64,000 nt of DNA from Berberis thunbergii (Eukaryota; Streptophyta; Magnoliopsida; Ranunculales; Berberidaceae): NCBI GenBank assembly GCA_003290165.1, contig QNQO01000508.1, positions 248,001 through 312,000 on the forward strand. The letters are read 5' to 3'. Of the stretch, positions 34,847 through 45,300 are shown in pieces (position 1 is the stretch's first letter; each line of letters begins with the position of its first letter). Position numbers and translations under genes: made by a program. The notes beneath the pieces were generated by a model that worked only from the letters and a program-made list of their open reading frames with translations, was not told where the DNA came from and searched no databases.

Positions 34847-35099
34847 TGAGCTCTGATGCTACAATGGTATTAGAAGGGAGGATTTCTCTACTTCTTGCTC
34901 GTACCTATGGTGGTGCAAGACAATGAGATAAGAAAGATATAAAGACTTGGGCATATTGAGGAACTCTGACCTCTGAGAACACTGTGTTGACAGATTAGGA
35001 AGTAGTTACAACCAAATACATCTACTCTTCTGCTGAATACTAATTCTACTCTCTAACTAATTTGACCCGGTTGAACTAATTTGAATTGAGAACAAATAG

Positions 35100-36688
35100 T
35101 GGACTCAATACTTTAGTTAATAATGCCAAACGAATAGATGTCATGCAAAAACAGAGGAGCTTATCACATTGTTCGCATCATTACATTTCAAGAGCTTCCA
35201 CTGTACAAACTTGCAAAATTAGAGGAGCATTTAAATTATCAGAACCATGGTGTCTACTACCACTTTGTAAAGAACGATGGCTTATCTTCATTACCTCTGA
35301 ACCGCCTTTGGGTGTACAGCTAATCACTAGGTGCAGTAAATTTTCGTTTTAATTTTTTAAATGGAAACCAAGTCAGTAAAATAGATTGCTATGTGAGAAG
35401 GAGAAACTGGGATAGGTACTAGGAGCAACCAAAATTGAGTCATGTAGGTGGCAAATTTACAGGGAATGCCAGCACAAAATTATACTCTAATTCCTGCCTA
35501 TTAAGGCTAAGCTTAAGCAGGGGATCGTTTGAGGAAGAATCTACGACTTTAACAACAGTTCAGTCCAAACAAGAAAGAGGAACAAACTTGATTAGCATCA
35601 AAGGATTGGACTCTCTTCCTCATTCCACATGTTCAGGACCAAACCGTCTAATATAGGAAACATTTACGTACACATATATTGTTTAGAAACTATGGAGTCC
35701 GTATGTGTCACCAATTCAAAGAAGTCTTCTTTGGTAGTTGAAAATGGGTCAATCAGTTTACCTATCCGGGGGAAATAACCTTTTCATTATCATATACCAT
35801 ATCCAATATGCTTCCTAATACAAGCTTGAAAACAAAGCAGAGAACACTATTGGGAAAAGGCTCAGCCAGCAGCTTACTAGGAAAGATGAGGCTAGAAACA
35901 CAATAGTAAGTGACGTAGTATATTTAGCTGAACATGGCAGGATTGGTAGTTGTTATTGCACAATATGAACACTCTAGAGCTTGTTGTGTATCTGGGATAG
36001 AAAATGACTGAGTGGAGGCAGTTATCTACAAGAATATTGCTGCAAGCTGTGCTCGACATCACAAGAATGAAAACCATCTGGAATTCAACAGTCGTAGAAA
36101 CTGTTGTCAAGGACAAGTTCGACCACTGTTTGGTAAGTACAAAAGAAGCTTGGGGAAGTGCAGTACAATTCCAAGTTTCAGGCCAAAACCAATATGTAGA
36201 GGTGTTTTTCCTTCCTGGCATGGCCACTTTGTTCAGCATGTAAGTTGATCATAGAGATTCTTTTCTAGGGTTCTCTTGGACAAATTTTCTTATATGTTTT
36301 TCAGGGTTATAAAGTCGAGCATATACGGCTCAAACCTACTAGAATTAAGCCAGTCACTGCTAGATAAATGAGATTGTTATGCATGTGTCTGAAATTAAAT
36401 GCATTTGAAGGGGGTCAAGAAATGTTTAACAGGTTAAAATTGCTAAGAAAGAACTAATTTCCGCAAAAGTAAAGAGACGTGTAAAACAAAAGGATTGGAT
36501 GACACATTTGCAAAACGCTTGGCTGTCTCCTAAACAAAATGTCAAAATCCACTTAGGGTTTTCAAATACAACCCTTGTGATTATCTTAAAATACAACAAT
36601 GTCTAACATCTATATCCAACAACAATGCAACATTACCATGATAGCACCCATGTTCAAATTAAAACTCATCCGTTATGTCACAGTCAAC
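35100..36688. other. intergenic sequence downstream of the IQD gene
   Basis: Several short open stretches exist on both strands but none resembles a known family. The right end must hold the IQD 3' untranslated region and polyadenylation site. I see no transposon ends. Confidence 0.35.
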
Positions 36689-39600
36689 TCACCTCAACCA
36701 CCTTCTTAGCTCACTTGTTGACGATGGGGATATCTCACCACCGCAAGCAAGACTGTCAGCACAACAAGATGAATAGTTGGATTGTTGCTCCATCCCTTTA
36801 TAATAATACCCTCCAGTGACACTCTTAAAGCTTGGACTTCTCAAGCTTTGCGCACCACCACCACTATAACCTTCAGGAACTGGAAATGAGAGTCTTTTCT
36901 TTGCTGAACGAACTCTGACTCTCTCTGGTGTTGATGGCCTCTGCCTTGGAGCACTTTGAGACCTAACTCTTGCCTTTGCTGACTCTGTTGCAGCCATGTA
37001 ATTTGGCACAACTGCACCACCACCAGTATATCTTGGTGTGTTGGCTGTTGGGTATCTTCTTCTTTCTTCTCTGACCAAATGAGGACTTGCCGATCGTACC
37101 TGAATTGGCCTTGATTTGGATGGAGAAGGTGTAACAGGGGAAGCTCGGTGATGGGGAGATTCAAAAGAGTAATAACTGGGTGTTTGTTGTTGACATTGTT
37201 GCTGTTGTTGATGGTGGTGCTGTTGATTAACTCTTCTGAAGCTTTGGGAAGAGTACAAGTGAGGTCTAGATGTATCAACTTCAACGGTTTTATTGAGCAT
37301 TCTTTGATCAGTTGAAGCTCTTCCTCTTTGATCAGTTGAAGCTCTTCCTCTTTGATCAGTCGAAACTCTTCCCCTGAATTCTAAATTTGGTCCCTTGGTT
37401 TCAAGTTTCTTTGTTGCCATCCACCGATCAAGCCATTTCGGTCTTTCTTCAAGTTCTTCTTCAGTCCCAGCTTCTGAGTTCTTACCAGATCCCCATATCT
37501 TTAAATGGGCATCAAAGAAATTGTAGAAATCAGATTCGAGAGATGTAATAAAATATTTATGCATTGTGGTGGTAGGAATAGAATGAGAAATGGAGGAGAA
37601 CCTGGTGAGAGAAGGCATAAGCGAGAGCTTTCTCCTGTTTCAAAGCAGCCTCTTTTCTACTCTGCAACATGGATTGAATTTCATCTAATGTGTATGGGCG
37701 ATCATCCCAATCATCCGCAATGCTACTTCCATCTCTCAACTGCAAAAAAGTAAGACCAAATTAAGAAAATCAGTATTTTCATATATGTGGAATAAAACCA
37801 TTTTCCCTGCGAAAATCGCAGAAACAGTGTAGTAGAAGCCCAAATGAAGAAAAGACGAGTCACGTCACATAACATGTATAACCTTTAAATAAGAACAACA
37901 GATAAACCACAACCAAAGCACTATCAAAAAACAATAAGACTGCAATCTTTATAGCCTGTAGATTTAGAGGAAAGTCGGTACTAATGACGACGAGCAAATC
38001 ACTCAAATGTAACTGTGATTTAAGAATGCAGCCTGAGCAGCTGTAAATCACTCCATGTAAACACTAACGATCGAAGGTAAAGTATCAATTCTATGGTTGT
38101 GTTTGGTTACAAATAAAAGAAAAATAACATTTCCCCAATCTTCCTATAACATGCTGCATGTTTAGGTAAAAAATTTAACATTTTGGTCATCACAAGGGGA
38201 CCGGTGGGGAAGGAAAAGGATTCAATTCTAGACAAACTCTACCTTTTTCTCTCACTCTTTCTCCTCTCTCTGTCCACTATTTTTCAAGGAGTTTCTGTTT
38301 GCAACCAAACACAACCTTATATTTAATTCTCTTTTCCTCTTGAAGTACTACAAATATCGTTTTACATCTCATATCTAAAGACAAAACAACAAACTGAAGA
38401 ACAAATGACAAAGCTTTTAAGCTTGTCATGTGTATAAGCAAAATTTTACTTACAACTGACAATCTCTCTGCAATGTCTTGCAGGTATCGAGACTCAAGCA
38501 AGCTATTTGTCTCACTAATGGTTGATTTTCGACTACCATCCTGTGAAAGCCTCATTCTTTGATCCCTCACTCTAGCTTGAACTCGACAAAGGGCTTGCAT
38601 GCATCTTAAAGTCATCTTTGCTTGCTTTCTCACGTTGTGCCCTCTCACCAAAGCTTGTAGCTTTACAAGCCCTTTTAAGGCTCGAAGAGCTCTTCTTGCC
38701 TTAAAAACAATACCATGATCAATCAAATAATCTCTTCTAAGAAAAAAATTTTGAAAACAATATGGTGCATAGCATAAATAATCCCAGATTTCAGTGAAAC
38801 ACAACAATGAAGTTGAAGAAATGCCTCCAAATTGAAATTTTCAACTAAAGAAAAGAAAAGAAAAATACTTTATGTTCTTGTTCTGACATATATCCCATTC
38901 ATTTATAAAACCACTTAACTCTGGTTCTTAACAACAAGAAGAATAAACCATCTAGTAAAAAAATGTGGAAACCTTATAGATAACCCAAGATTGCTATGCT
39001 GAGAGAAACCATAAACCAGACCCTGAAATAAGTTGGCTACAAGGCAAACCACTAACTCAAACATCTTAAACCTATTTAGAAAATCAAGGAACCCCGCCAA
39101 AATTTTATGATTCGTTCAAATAGACCTCATTCAATATACAGCTTCCAACTATTGTTTCTATTAACAAAGAAAAAAACAAAAAAAATCAGACAATCAGTTC
39201 TATTAACGAATCCGAAAAAGTCTATGTTGTATACAGCAAATAAGCCAACATGGTTGATGAAACAGACTGAAGTAAAAGAATCAACTCCAAAACTTGGATT
39301 TAAAACCATCGCTATAAAGTCAAATCACCATTGACATAAACAACCAATTCAACATGAAAACAAACCTCCAAATCACTTGAATTACCACCATTAACTCATA
39401 TCAAACTGAAATATATACCAAATAAAACCCTCCCTTCAAAACCTTAAAGAACCCACCACACAAACACAAACATTTGTGTCTACTGAGTTTGGGAATTTAC
39501 TAGATAACCTCTGAAAGCTGTTTGAATCACAATAGCAGCATAATTCTCTCTCACATAATTTGTATTCCCACTGAACCTAACCACTTCAACAGCTGCTTGA

Positions 39601-40145
39601 GCAGTGGCCATGGCTGCTTCTGCTGTGGCCACAGCCACCTCGATGACTCTCCCCTGCTCCAAATTCTCTGTAACAATCGGCTTTGCTTCATTATTCAGTT
39701 GTTGTGGAGTCACCACCACTGGTGGATCTTGATTCGAAGACCCTTTTCGAAAAATCCATCTTCTCTTCTCCCTCTTCTGCACAAAGTCAAACAAACCCAA
39801 AAAAATCAATCAAAACAACACAACCCCATTTCTCCAAATCCAATGAAAAGTTCGAAAACAGCATAATTCGCACCTTTGCTTCTTCAAGATCAGGTTCGTC
39901 TTTCTTCTTAGTAGGGGTGGTAGACTTGAAAGCCCTCTTCTGCACAAAGTCAAAGTCAAACTAGACTAAAACAACAATACCCTTTTTGTTGAAATCTATT
40001 TAACAAGTCGGAAAAGAAAGAAAAATCTCACCTTTTCGTCTTCATGATGATGGTGGTCGTGTTCTTCCTGCTTCTTAGTAGGAGACCTGAAAGCCCTCTT
40101 CACAGCAGTCAACCAAGAGGTGGTTGTCCCGTCCTTCTTCCCCAT
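36689..40145 (-). CDS. IQ67-domain (IQD) calmodulin-binding protein, six exons
   Basis: Hand-spliced coding exons are 40145-40032, 39939-39874, 39776-39501, 38699-38454, 37739-37602 and 37498-36689, all GT-AG and all phase 0. They give 549 residues plus stop. The start MGKKDG with basic lead is typical of IQDs. The IQ67 region (about residues 137-203) has [22 protein letters not shown] and [12 protein letters not shown]. The exon 3/4 junction falls after its 16th residue, the conserved IQD intron position. A DUF4005-like block starts at [20 protein letters not shown] (about 445). IQD proteins bind calmodulin and microtubules and act as scaffolds at the cell cortex or nucleus. No stop or frameshift is present, so this is the one clearly intact host gene here. 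Residues 317-346 hold an STDQRGRA repeat, and a His/Gln run follows. Splice sites are predicted by eye. Confidence 0.93.
38095..38316. mobile_element. MITE in IQD intron 4
   Basis: The ends are inverted: GGTTGTGTTTGGTTACAAA on the left faces GTTTGCAACCAAACACAACC on the right, with one mismatch over the first 18 bp. Length is 222 bp with no coding capacity. Flanks CTAT and TTAT are similar but do not make a perfect duplication. It lies wholly inside the intron, away from both splice sites. Confidence 0.7.
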
Positions 40146-40677
40146 TGGAACAACAGATCAAAAGCAGCATTTACACAGTCACACAGAGAAGAATGGGGGA
40201 TTTGATCTGGATTAGATTCCCTACCCTTCCTTGACGAAATTTAGATGTGAAAAGAACTTGAAAACATAGGAGGACTGAAAGCAGAGACTTTTTTAGTAGC
40301 AGGATCTGATAATGGAAATGGTAATAGTGGGCGTCAGTGAGTGTGACTTTGAAGACAACCATGTGGTACTCTGCGTGAGAGAGGGAACTTTAATGGGTAC
40401 TTCCCGTCCTTCTTCCCCATTGGAACAACAGATCAAAAGCAGCATTTACACAGTCACACAGAGAAGAGTGGGGATTTGATCTGGATTAGATTCCCTACCC
40501 TTCCTTGACGAAATTTAGACGTGAAAAGAACTTGAAAACATAGGAGGACTGAAAGCAGAGACTTTTTTTAGTAGCAGGATCTGATAATGGAAATGGTAAT
40601 AGTGGGTGTCAGTGAGTGTGACTTTGAAGACAACCATGTGGTACTCTGCGTGAGAGATGGAACTTTAATGGGTGCTT
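40128..40677. repeat. 275-bp tandem duplication of the IQD leader and start region
   Basis: The segment 40128-40402 is repeated at 40403-40677 with few differences. The unit holds the presumed IQD leader, the start codon and the first six codons (MGKKDG). On the minus strand the upstream copy therefore carries an extra ATG at 40420 that opens a reading frame of about 28 codons with the same first six residues. The true gene start is taken as 40145 because only that copy continues into the exon chain. Confidence 0.88.
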
Positions 40678-40819
40678 CGTTTAGAAACAAAGAGAGGTGC
40701 TGGGCTTTGAAGGCAGCTTCTTTTGTTTTTTTTTTGTTTTTTTTCCCTTTCTGTTTAGGGGTAAAAAATTAATGAGTGGAGTCTCATGGCGTCACATGGT
40801 AAGAATGAGTTTTGCTAGC

Positions 40820-40996
40820 TGTCGAGGGTTTGGGCGAGGAAAACAGCGAGGGAAATGAGGTGGACGGGGTGGAAACCGTCTATCCTTCTCGGGATGTGTG
40901 CGTGAAAAGTCAATGCTCACATCTCGAGAAGGATGGACGGTTTCCACCCCGTCCACCTCATTTCCCTCGCTGTTTTCCTCGCCCAAAACCTCGACA
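40820..40996. repeat. 79-bp inverted repeat with 19-bp loop (long hairpin)
   Basis: Left arm 40820-40898 and right arm 40918-40996 are reverse complements with only three mismatches over 79 bp. The loop is 19 bp. Similar open frames on both strands (each with EENSEGNEVDGVETV) are a by-product of the symmetry. The arms look like coding sequence duplicated in inverted orientation and not like a classic MITE end. No clean target duplication is visible. A transcript would fold into a near-perfect double-stranded RNA. Confidence 0.88.
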
Positions 40997-41335
40997 TTTA
41001 GAATTTTCCGGTAAGAATTCCGAAACAAAGATAGAGAGTTGTTTTCAATTATTTCACACACTTGAATGGAGAAAGAAGGAGAAGGAAGGGACACGGGGTT
41101 GTTTGTTTGAGCCTTGCCTGGGACCGAGAGCAGAGGTCTTGTTGTTGATTCTTGACTGGAATATTGTATTCATGCTCTAGTAGACAAGACAATCACTCCT
41201 TGGTTGCTCACTGACTTGTGCTCTTCCTGCCCTGCCTTTGCCTTTGCCTTTGCCTCTGCCTCCACTACCACTGGGATAATAACTCCGTCAAGGTCAAGAA
41301 TAAATGATGGTTCGATTCCCTTTCACTGTTGTTGA
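40997..41335. other. short intergenic stretch with a GCCTTT microsatellite
   Basis: CCTGCCTTTGCCTTTGCC and similar units occur near 41230-41265. No gene is supported. The right end (41331-41335, GTTGA) is the probable target site of the Tat-2 element. Confidence 0.4.
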
Positions 41336-42012
41336 TGATACATCGAAACGGTCCTTCTTCTACACCGTACATGAGTCACGATGATCTCAAAAAATATTAG
41401 GCTCAAGCGTCAGCTCTACACTGATCCGACCCAAGCAATTCCAAACCCGCATAATGTAGTCCGACCAACGAACCCAAAACCATTGTAGCGCAGTAAGATT
41501 ATGCGTCTCATAGCTATCCTAAATACCCGTAAGCCCTACTAAGGCAAGTATCTCGAGGATCAGTTTCGGATGGGCAAGACAACAACACTTTGCTTCTAAC
41601 TAGGAAGCAAATATCAGAGTATGTGTCTCACATGAAAACTTATATCTATGGACGACTCTCGGAATGAAAACTACCTCTCGCGTATCTAGTAGCAACAAGT
41701 TAACAGAGAAACTCCCCTTCACAGCACAATTCCTAATTAAAGAAGGATCTCCACAAAGATCTTCTTTCCTAAAACTACATCATCGATGGCTTAGTCGAAC
41801 CAAAGATTCCAGCACTATAAATAAGACATAAAGTTGGTAAGCTAAGGTACGCTACAAATTCCTTGTTTACAACATTACACATTCCTCATTTCCCTGTCTG
41901 ATTATAGCATCGGAGTGTCATCGGCTACCACACGATGGTATGTGCTCACGTGCGTTCCTTGTGCAAATTTACAGGTCAAGGTCAAAGCAGGGAGAGAAGA
42001 TCGACTGCATCA
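41336..42012 (+). repeat. 5' LTR of Tat-2
   Basis: It aligns with about 50221-50907 throughout, for example CACGATGATCTCAA, CAAGACAACAACACTTTGCTTC and CTATAAATAAGACAT. It ends GACTGCATCA. A TATA-like CTATAAATAAG near 41815 lies in both LTRs. The first few bases are uncertain because the left ends differ by small indels. Confidence 0.85.
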
Positions 42013-42015
42013 GTT

Positions 42016-42032
42016 TGGCGCTCCATGGGGAC
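42016..42032 (+). other. Tat-2 primer-binding site
   Basis: TGGCGCTCCATGGGGAC follows the LTR end by three bases and resembles the TGGCGCCGTCTGTGGGA type used by Tat-lineage elements, with changes. Confidence 0.6.
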
Positions 42033-42084
42033 GACAAAGTTCCTAACATTTCACTAGCACCATCTCTCTTCTGAATACAAAGAC

Positions 42085-43485
42085 ATGGTGACCACCGGAT
42101 CGCACAACAATAAAGAACAAGAGGACATGTCAAACAATCAGCCTGTTGCTACTTTACCGCTCTTGAAGGTGCAAGCAACACACAGACAACCGGCTCACAC
42201 TCCCGGAACAGTAGCAACAACGACAGGCCACGAAACGGATCCAAGATCACTTTTTATACAACAAATCCTGCTGACGATGAAGATGCTCAAATCGATCAAA
42301 CAAAAGCCTGATGAAACACTGAAGGCGTAACAAACGCACTTCAGCAGCAATCTAATTTTCGTCAATGTGTGCAACAACACAACGACTATCTCGGCCTTCA
42401 TCAATGGTTTGAGGAAAAGTAAGTTCTACAACTTCCTAACTCTGGACCCCACTAGCAAATATGGCATACCTGGCAAAGGAAACCCAAAACTACATCGCCC
42501 TAGAGGAAGAATGGATAATCAGGAGTAAAGTCAAGCCCAGGGAAGAAGCCTTCGACAAATGGAAAAAGGAGAATCGGTGGCTGTAATGCACGTGCTTCAT
42601 GAGGACCATTCCAAGTCTGAACTATTAAACTGGTCCAAGAAAATGGTTCTCAGAGATATGAGGGTCCAAGCAATACGTGGCGAACAACTAACACCGCACG
42701 CCCAAAGGCATGACCATCCCATACCACTAGCCTTTACAGACGAAGACCTCCAGGGCATACAACTCCCACATAATGACGACCTGGTAATAACGATCTCCAT
42801 TGCAAGCTGGGAGGTAAGGAAATCCTTGATGAACATTGGAAACTCATTGAATGTCTTATTTCTCTGCACGTTCCGCGACATGCAGCTAAAGGAAAAAAAA
42901 CATTGACCCCTGTAATCGCTCGATGATCGATTTTAGCGGTGAACAACACTTTTCGGTGGGAAAATACAAATGACAATGATAGAACGAGAGAAGGCGATTA
43001 AGAAAACTATGTTTCAAGAATTCATAGTAATCAATGCACCATTAGCATATAATGTAGTCCTTGGGAAACCGTAAATACGCCAAATGGGAGCGATAGTCTC
43101 CACTCTACACCAATGCATCAAGTATCCGATAAACCAAACAATTGGTACATTAAGAGGCAACCAGGCGATCGCCAGAGAATGCCAGTGCATGATGGCATTT
43201 CTACTGAGTGATTCTCAGTTAACAGCTGGCCCCGTGACCAAAATGTCTCTCAATCTCACCCAAGAAGCCGAGGGAGAACAACTTATCCCTGACGACGAAG
43301 CTCCTATAAGCCCCCGAGGCAAGCCCAATGCCGACCAACCGAAGGAAGAAACCATTACTGTCTACCACGACAACCCTTTCAACAACAGGGCTATCCAGAT
43401 AGGTTACCGCTTGAGCAAAGATTTGGTTGAACAACTCACGAAGCTGCTACAATGGAACCAGGGTGTCTTTGCCTGGACCATGTGA
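42085..43485 (+). pseudogene. Tat-2 gag and protease region
   Basis: An N-terminal gag piece starts at 42085 (MVTTGSHNNKEQEDMSN). Near 42500 the reading LEEEWIIRSKVKPREEAFDK resembles the C-terminal part of Tat gag. The protease region is recognised at 42800-42900, where RKSLMNIGNSLNVLFLCTF stands where a DTGSS-type active site is expected, so the catalytic motif is lost. AYNVVLGKP (about 43045-43075) and IVSTLHQCIKYP (43090) are the conserved end of the protease domain. Several stops divide it. The stretch to 43485 leads into RT. Confidence 0.65.
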
Positions 43486-43589
43486 GACATGATTGGAATC
43501 GACCTATCAATAATCATTCATCGCCTAGAGGTGGACCCCACGAAGAAAACCATATGAAAGAAGAGAGACCCGTGGCGCCCTAGAGAAAC

Positions 43590-44560
43590 ATGGTCATAAA
43601 TGAGGGAGTGCAGCGGTTACTCAACACGAACATGATCAAGGAAGCACAATACGCAGACTGGCTGGCAAACACCATTTTGGTAAAAAAGAAAAAACAGGAA
43701 ATGGAGAGTGTTGTGGACTACACAAACCTGAACAAAGTCTGCACGAAGGATAGCTTCCCGCTCCCCTGCATTGATCAGATCGTGGGTGTCACATCCGGGC
43801 ACAACCTACTAAGCTTCATGGATGCACCCCCAGATAAAAAAAAGGACATTTTTCGTAACTGAGATAAGGATATACTGTTACAAGGTGATGTCGTTCGGCT
43901 TACGCATGTGCTACATACCAACAACTAGTAAATCGAATGTCTAAATAACATATTTGCAGGAATATGGAGGTCTACATCAATGATACGTTGGTCAAGAGCC
44001 TCCGCAGCCCCGACCACATAGGAGACCTCACTGAAGCATTCAACCAACTCAGGAATTACCAGATGAAACTCAACCCACATAAGTGCACGTTCGAAGTTGA
44101 GTTTGAAAATTCTTGGGCTATATAGTGAACAAGAGGGGAATCGAAGCTGACCCAAAACAGATCAGGCCCTTTTCGACATGAAAGCCCCCGCCAACATTAG
44201 AGATGTTAACAGCCTGACTGGGAGGGTAGCAACACTCAACAGGTTTATATCTAAATCATCTGACAAATGCTTTTCTTTCTTTAAAATACTAAGAAGAAGC
44301 AAATGATTCTCGTGGGACGAAGAGTGCGAACAAGCCTTTCAGAGCCTGAAAGCATACATGGGGAGTCCAAAGATATTCTCGAAACTGGCGGTGGTGAAAT
44401 ACTCTAATTATACTTATCTGTTTCCAAGTACACTGTCAGCTCAACCCTTGTACAAGATGACCGAAGAACCCAGAGACCAGTGTATTACGCCAGTAAAATT
44501 TTCTTGGAAGCGGAGGCACACTACTAGGACCTAGAGAAGTTAGCCCCGACCCTGGTTGTA
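43590..44560 (+). pseudogene. Tat-2 reverse transcriptase and first RNase H
   Basis: RT begins near 43600 (EGVQRLLNTNMIKEAQYADW), continues with VDYTNLNKVCTKDSFPLP and then, after stops and shifts, VYINDTLVKSLRSPDHIGDL near 43970. There the catalytic Y-x-D-D box reads YIND, a loss of one aspartate. MKLNPHKCTF follows. The first RNase H (about 44330-44560) retains CEQAFQSLKAYMGSP and little else. Inactive. Confidence 0.75.
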
Positions 44561-44572
44561 TCCTCGAGAAAA

Positions 44573-45300
44573 TTGAGGCTCTATTTTCAGGCCCACTCTA
44601 TAACAATTCTAACCAAGCACCCGCTCCGCTCAATACTGCATAAACCAGAATTATCCAACAGGATGGTAAAATGGTCAGTAGAACTCGAGCACTTTGACAT
44701 AAGCTATGCTCCGAGAATCGCCATCAAAGCCCATGTACTAGCAGACTTCATCGTCGAGTTCATCGGTGGGGAAGAACCAAAGATGGATCTTCAAACCACA
44801 TATTCAAGCATCCAAGAAAGGTCCTTGCATTGTGACGAATCATTGACGAGAAAAGCAAGCGACATTGGGATCACACTCCACTCTTCAAACGGTTTCACCT
44901 TCGAAAAAGCTGTTAGATTCGGCTTTCTCGCTTCCAACAATGAGGCCGAATACAAGACCCTCATGTCCGGTCTGAAGCTTGCCTTGGGGATCAAGATAGA
45001 TCACCTAATGGCATACATCGACTCAATATTGGTAGTCAACCGGGTCAAAGGAGAATTCAACAACAAGGATCCCGGATGATAGCCTACCGCGAAAATGTAC
45101 TCAACACAATGAGTGGATTCAAAAGGTGCGAGCTTGTACAATGCCCTGGAGATGACAATAATAGAACTGGCGCGCTAGCTAGGGAAGCCTCAACCTCTGA
45201 CAAAGTCTCAATTGGTCTCATTAAATATCAAGAGCAATCAGCCTCGACGAAGAAGAACCTAGAGATGTTTGCGCTGCAGGCGCATCGCCAAATTGGATGA
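44573..45300 (+). pseudogene. Tat-2 RNase H end and extra archaeal-type RNase H
   Basis: The stretch 44573-45079 reads LTKHPLRSILHKPELSNRMVKW, the end of the ordinary RNase H. A second RNase H domain follows, with VRFGFLASNNEAEYKTLMSG near 44910-44970 and IDSILVVNRVKGEF near 45020. The SNNEAEY block is the typical glutamate-containing motif of this domain. Such a second RNase H is diagnostic of Tat-lineage elements. The frame continues at 45076-45300 with ARE.STSD-type linker sequence. Confidence 0.8.

Noticed and set aside
35892..36248. A 115-codon minus-strand ORF and overlapping plus-strand ORFs
   Set aside because: No domain, no homologue I recognise, and no splice or promoter context beyond lying near the IQD 3' end.
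40792..41180. Overlapping ORFs of about 100-120 codons on both strands
   Set aside because: They arise from the inverted repeat, which gives similar codons on both strands. No continuing gene structure supports either.
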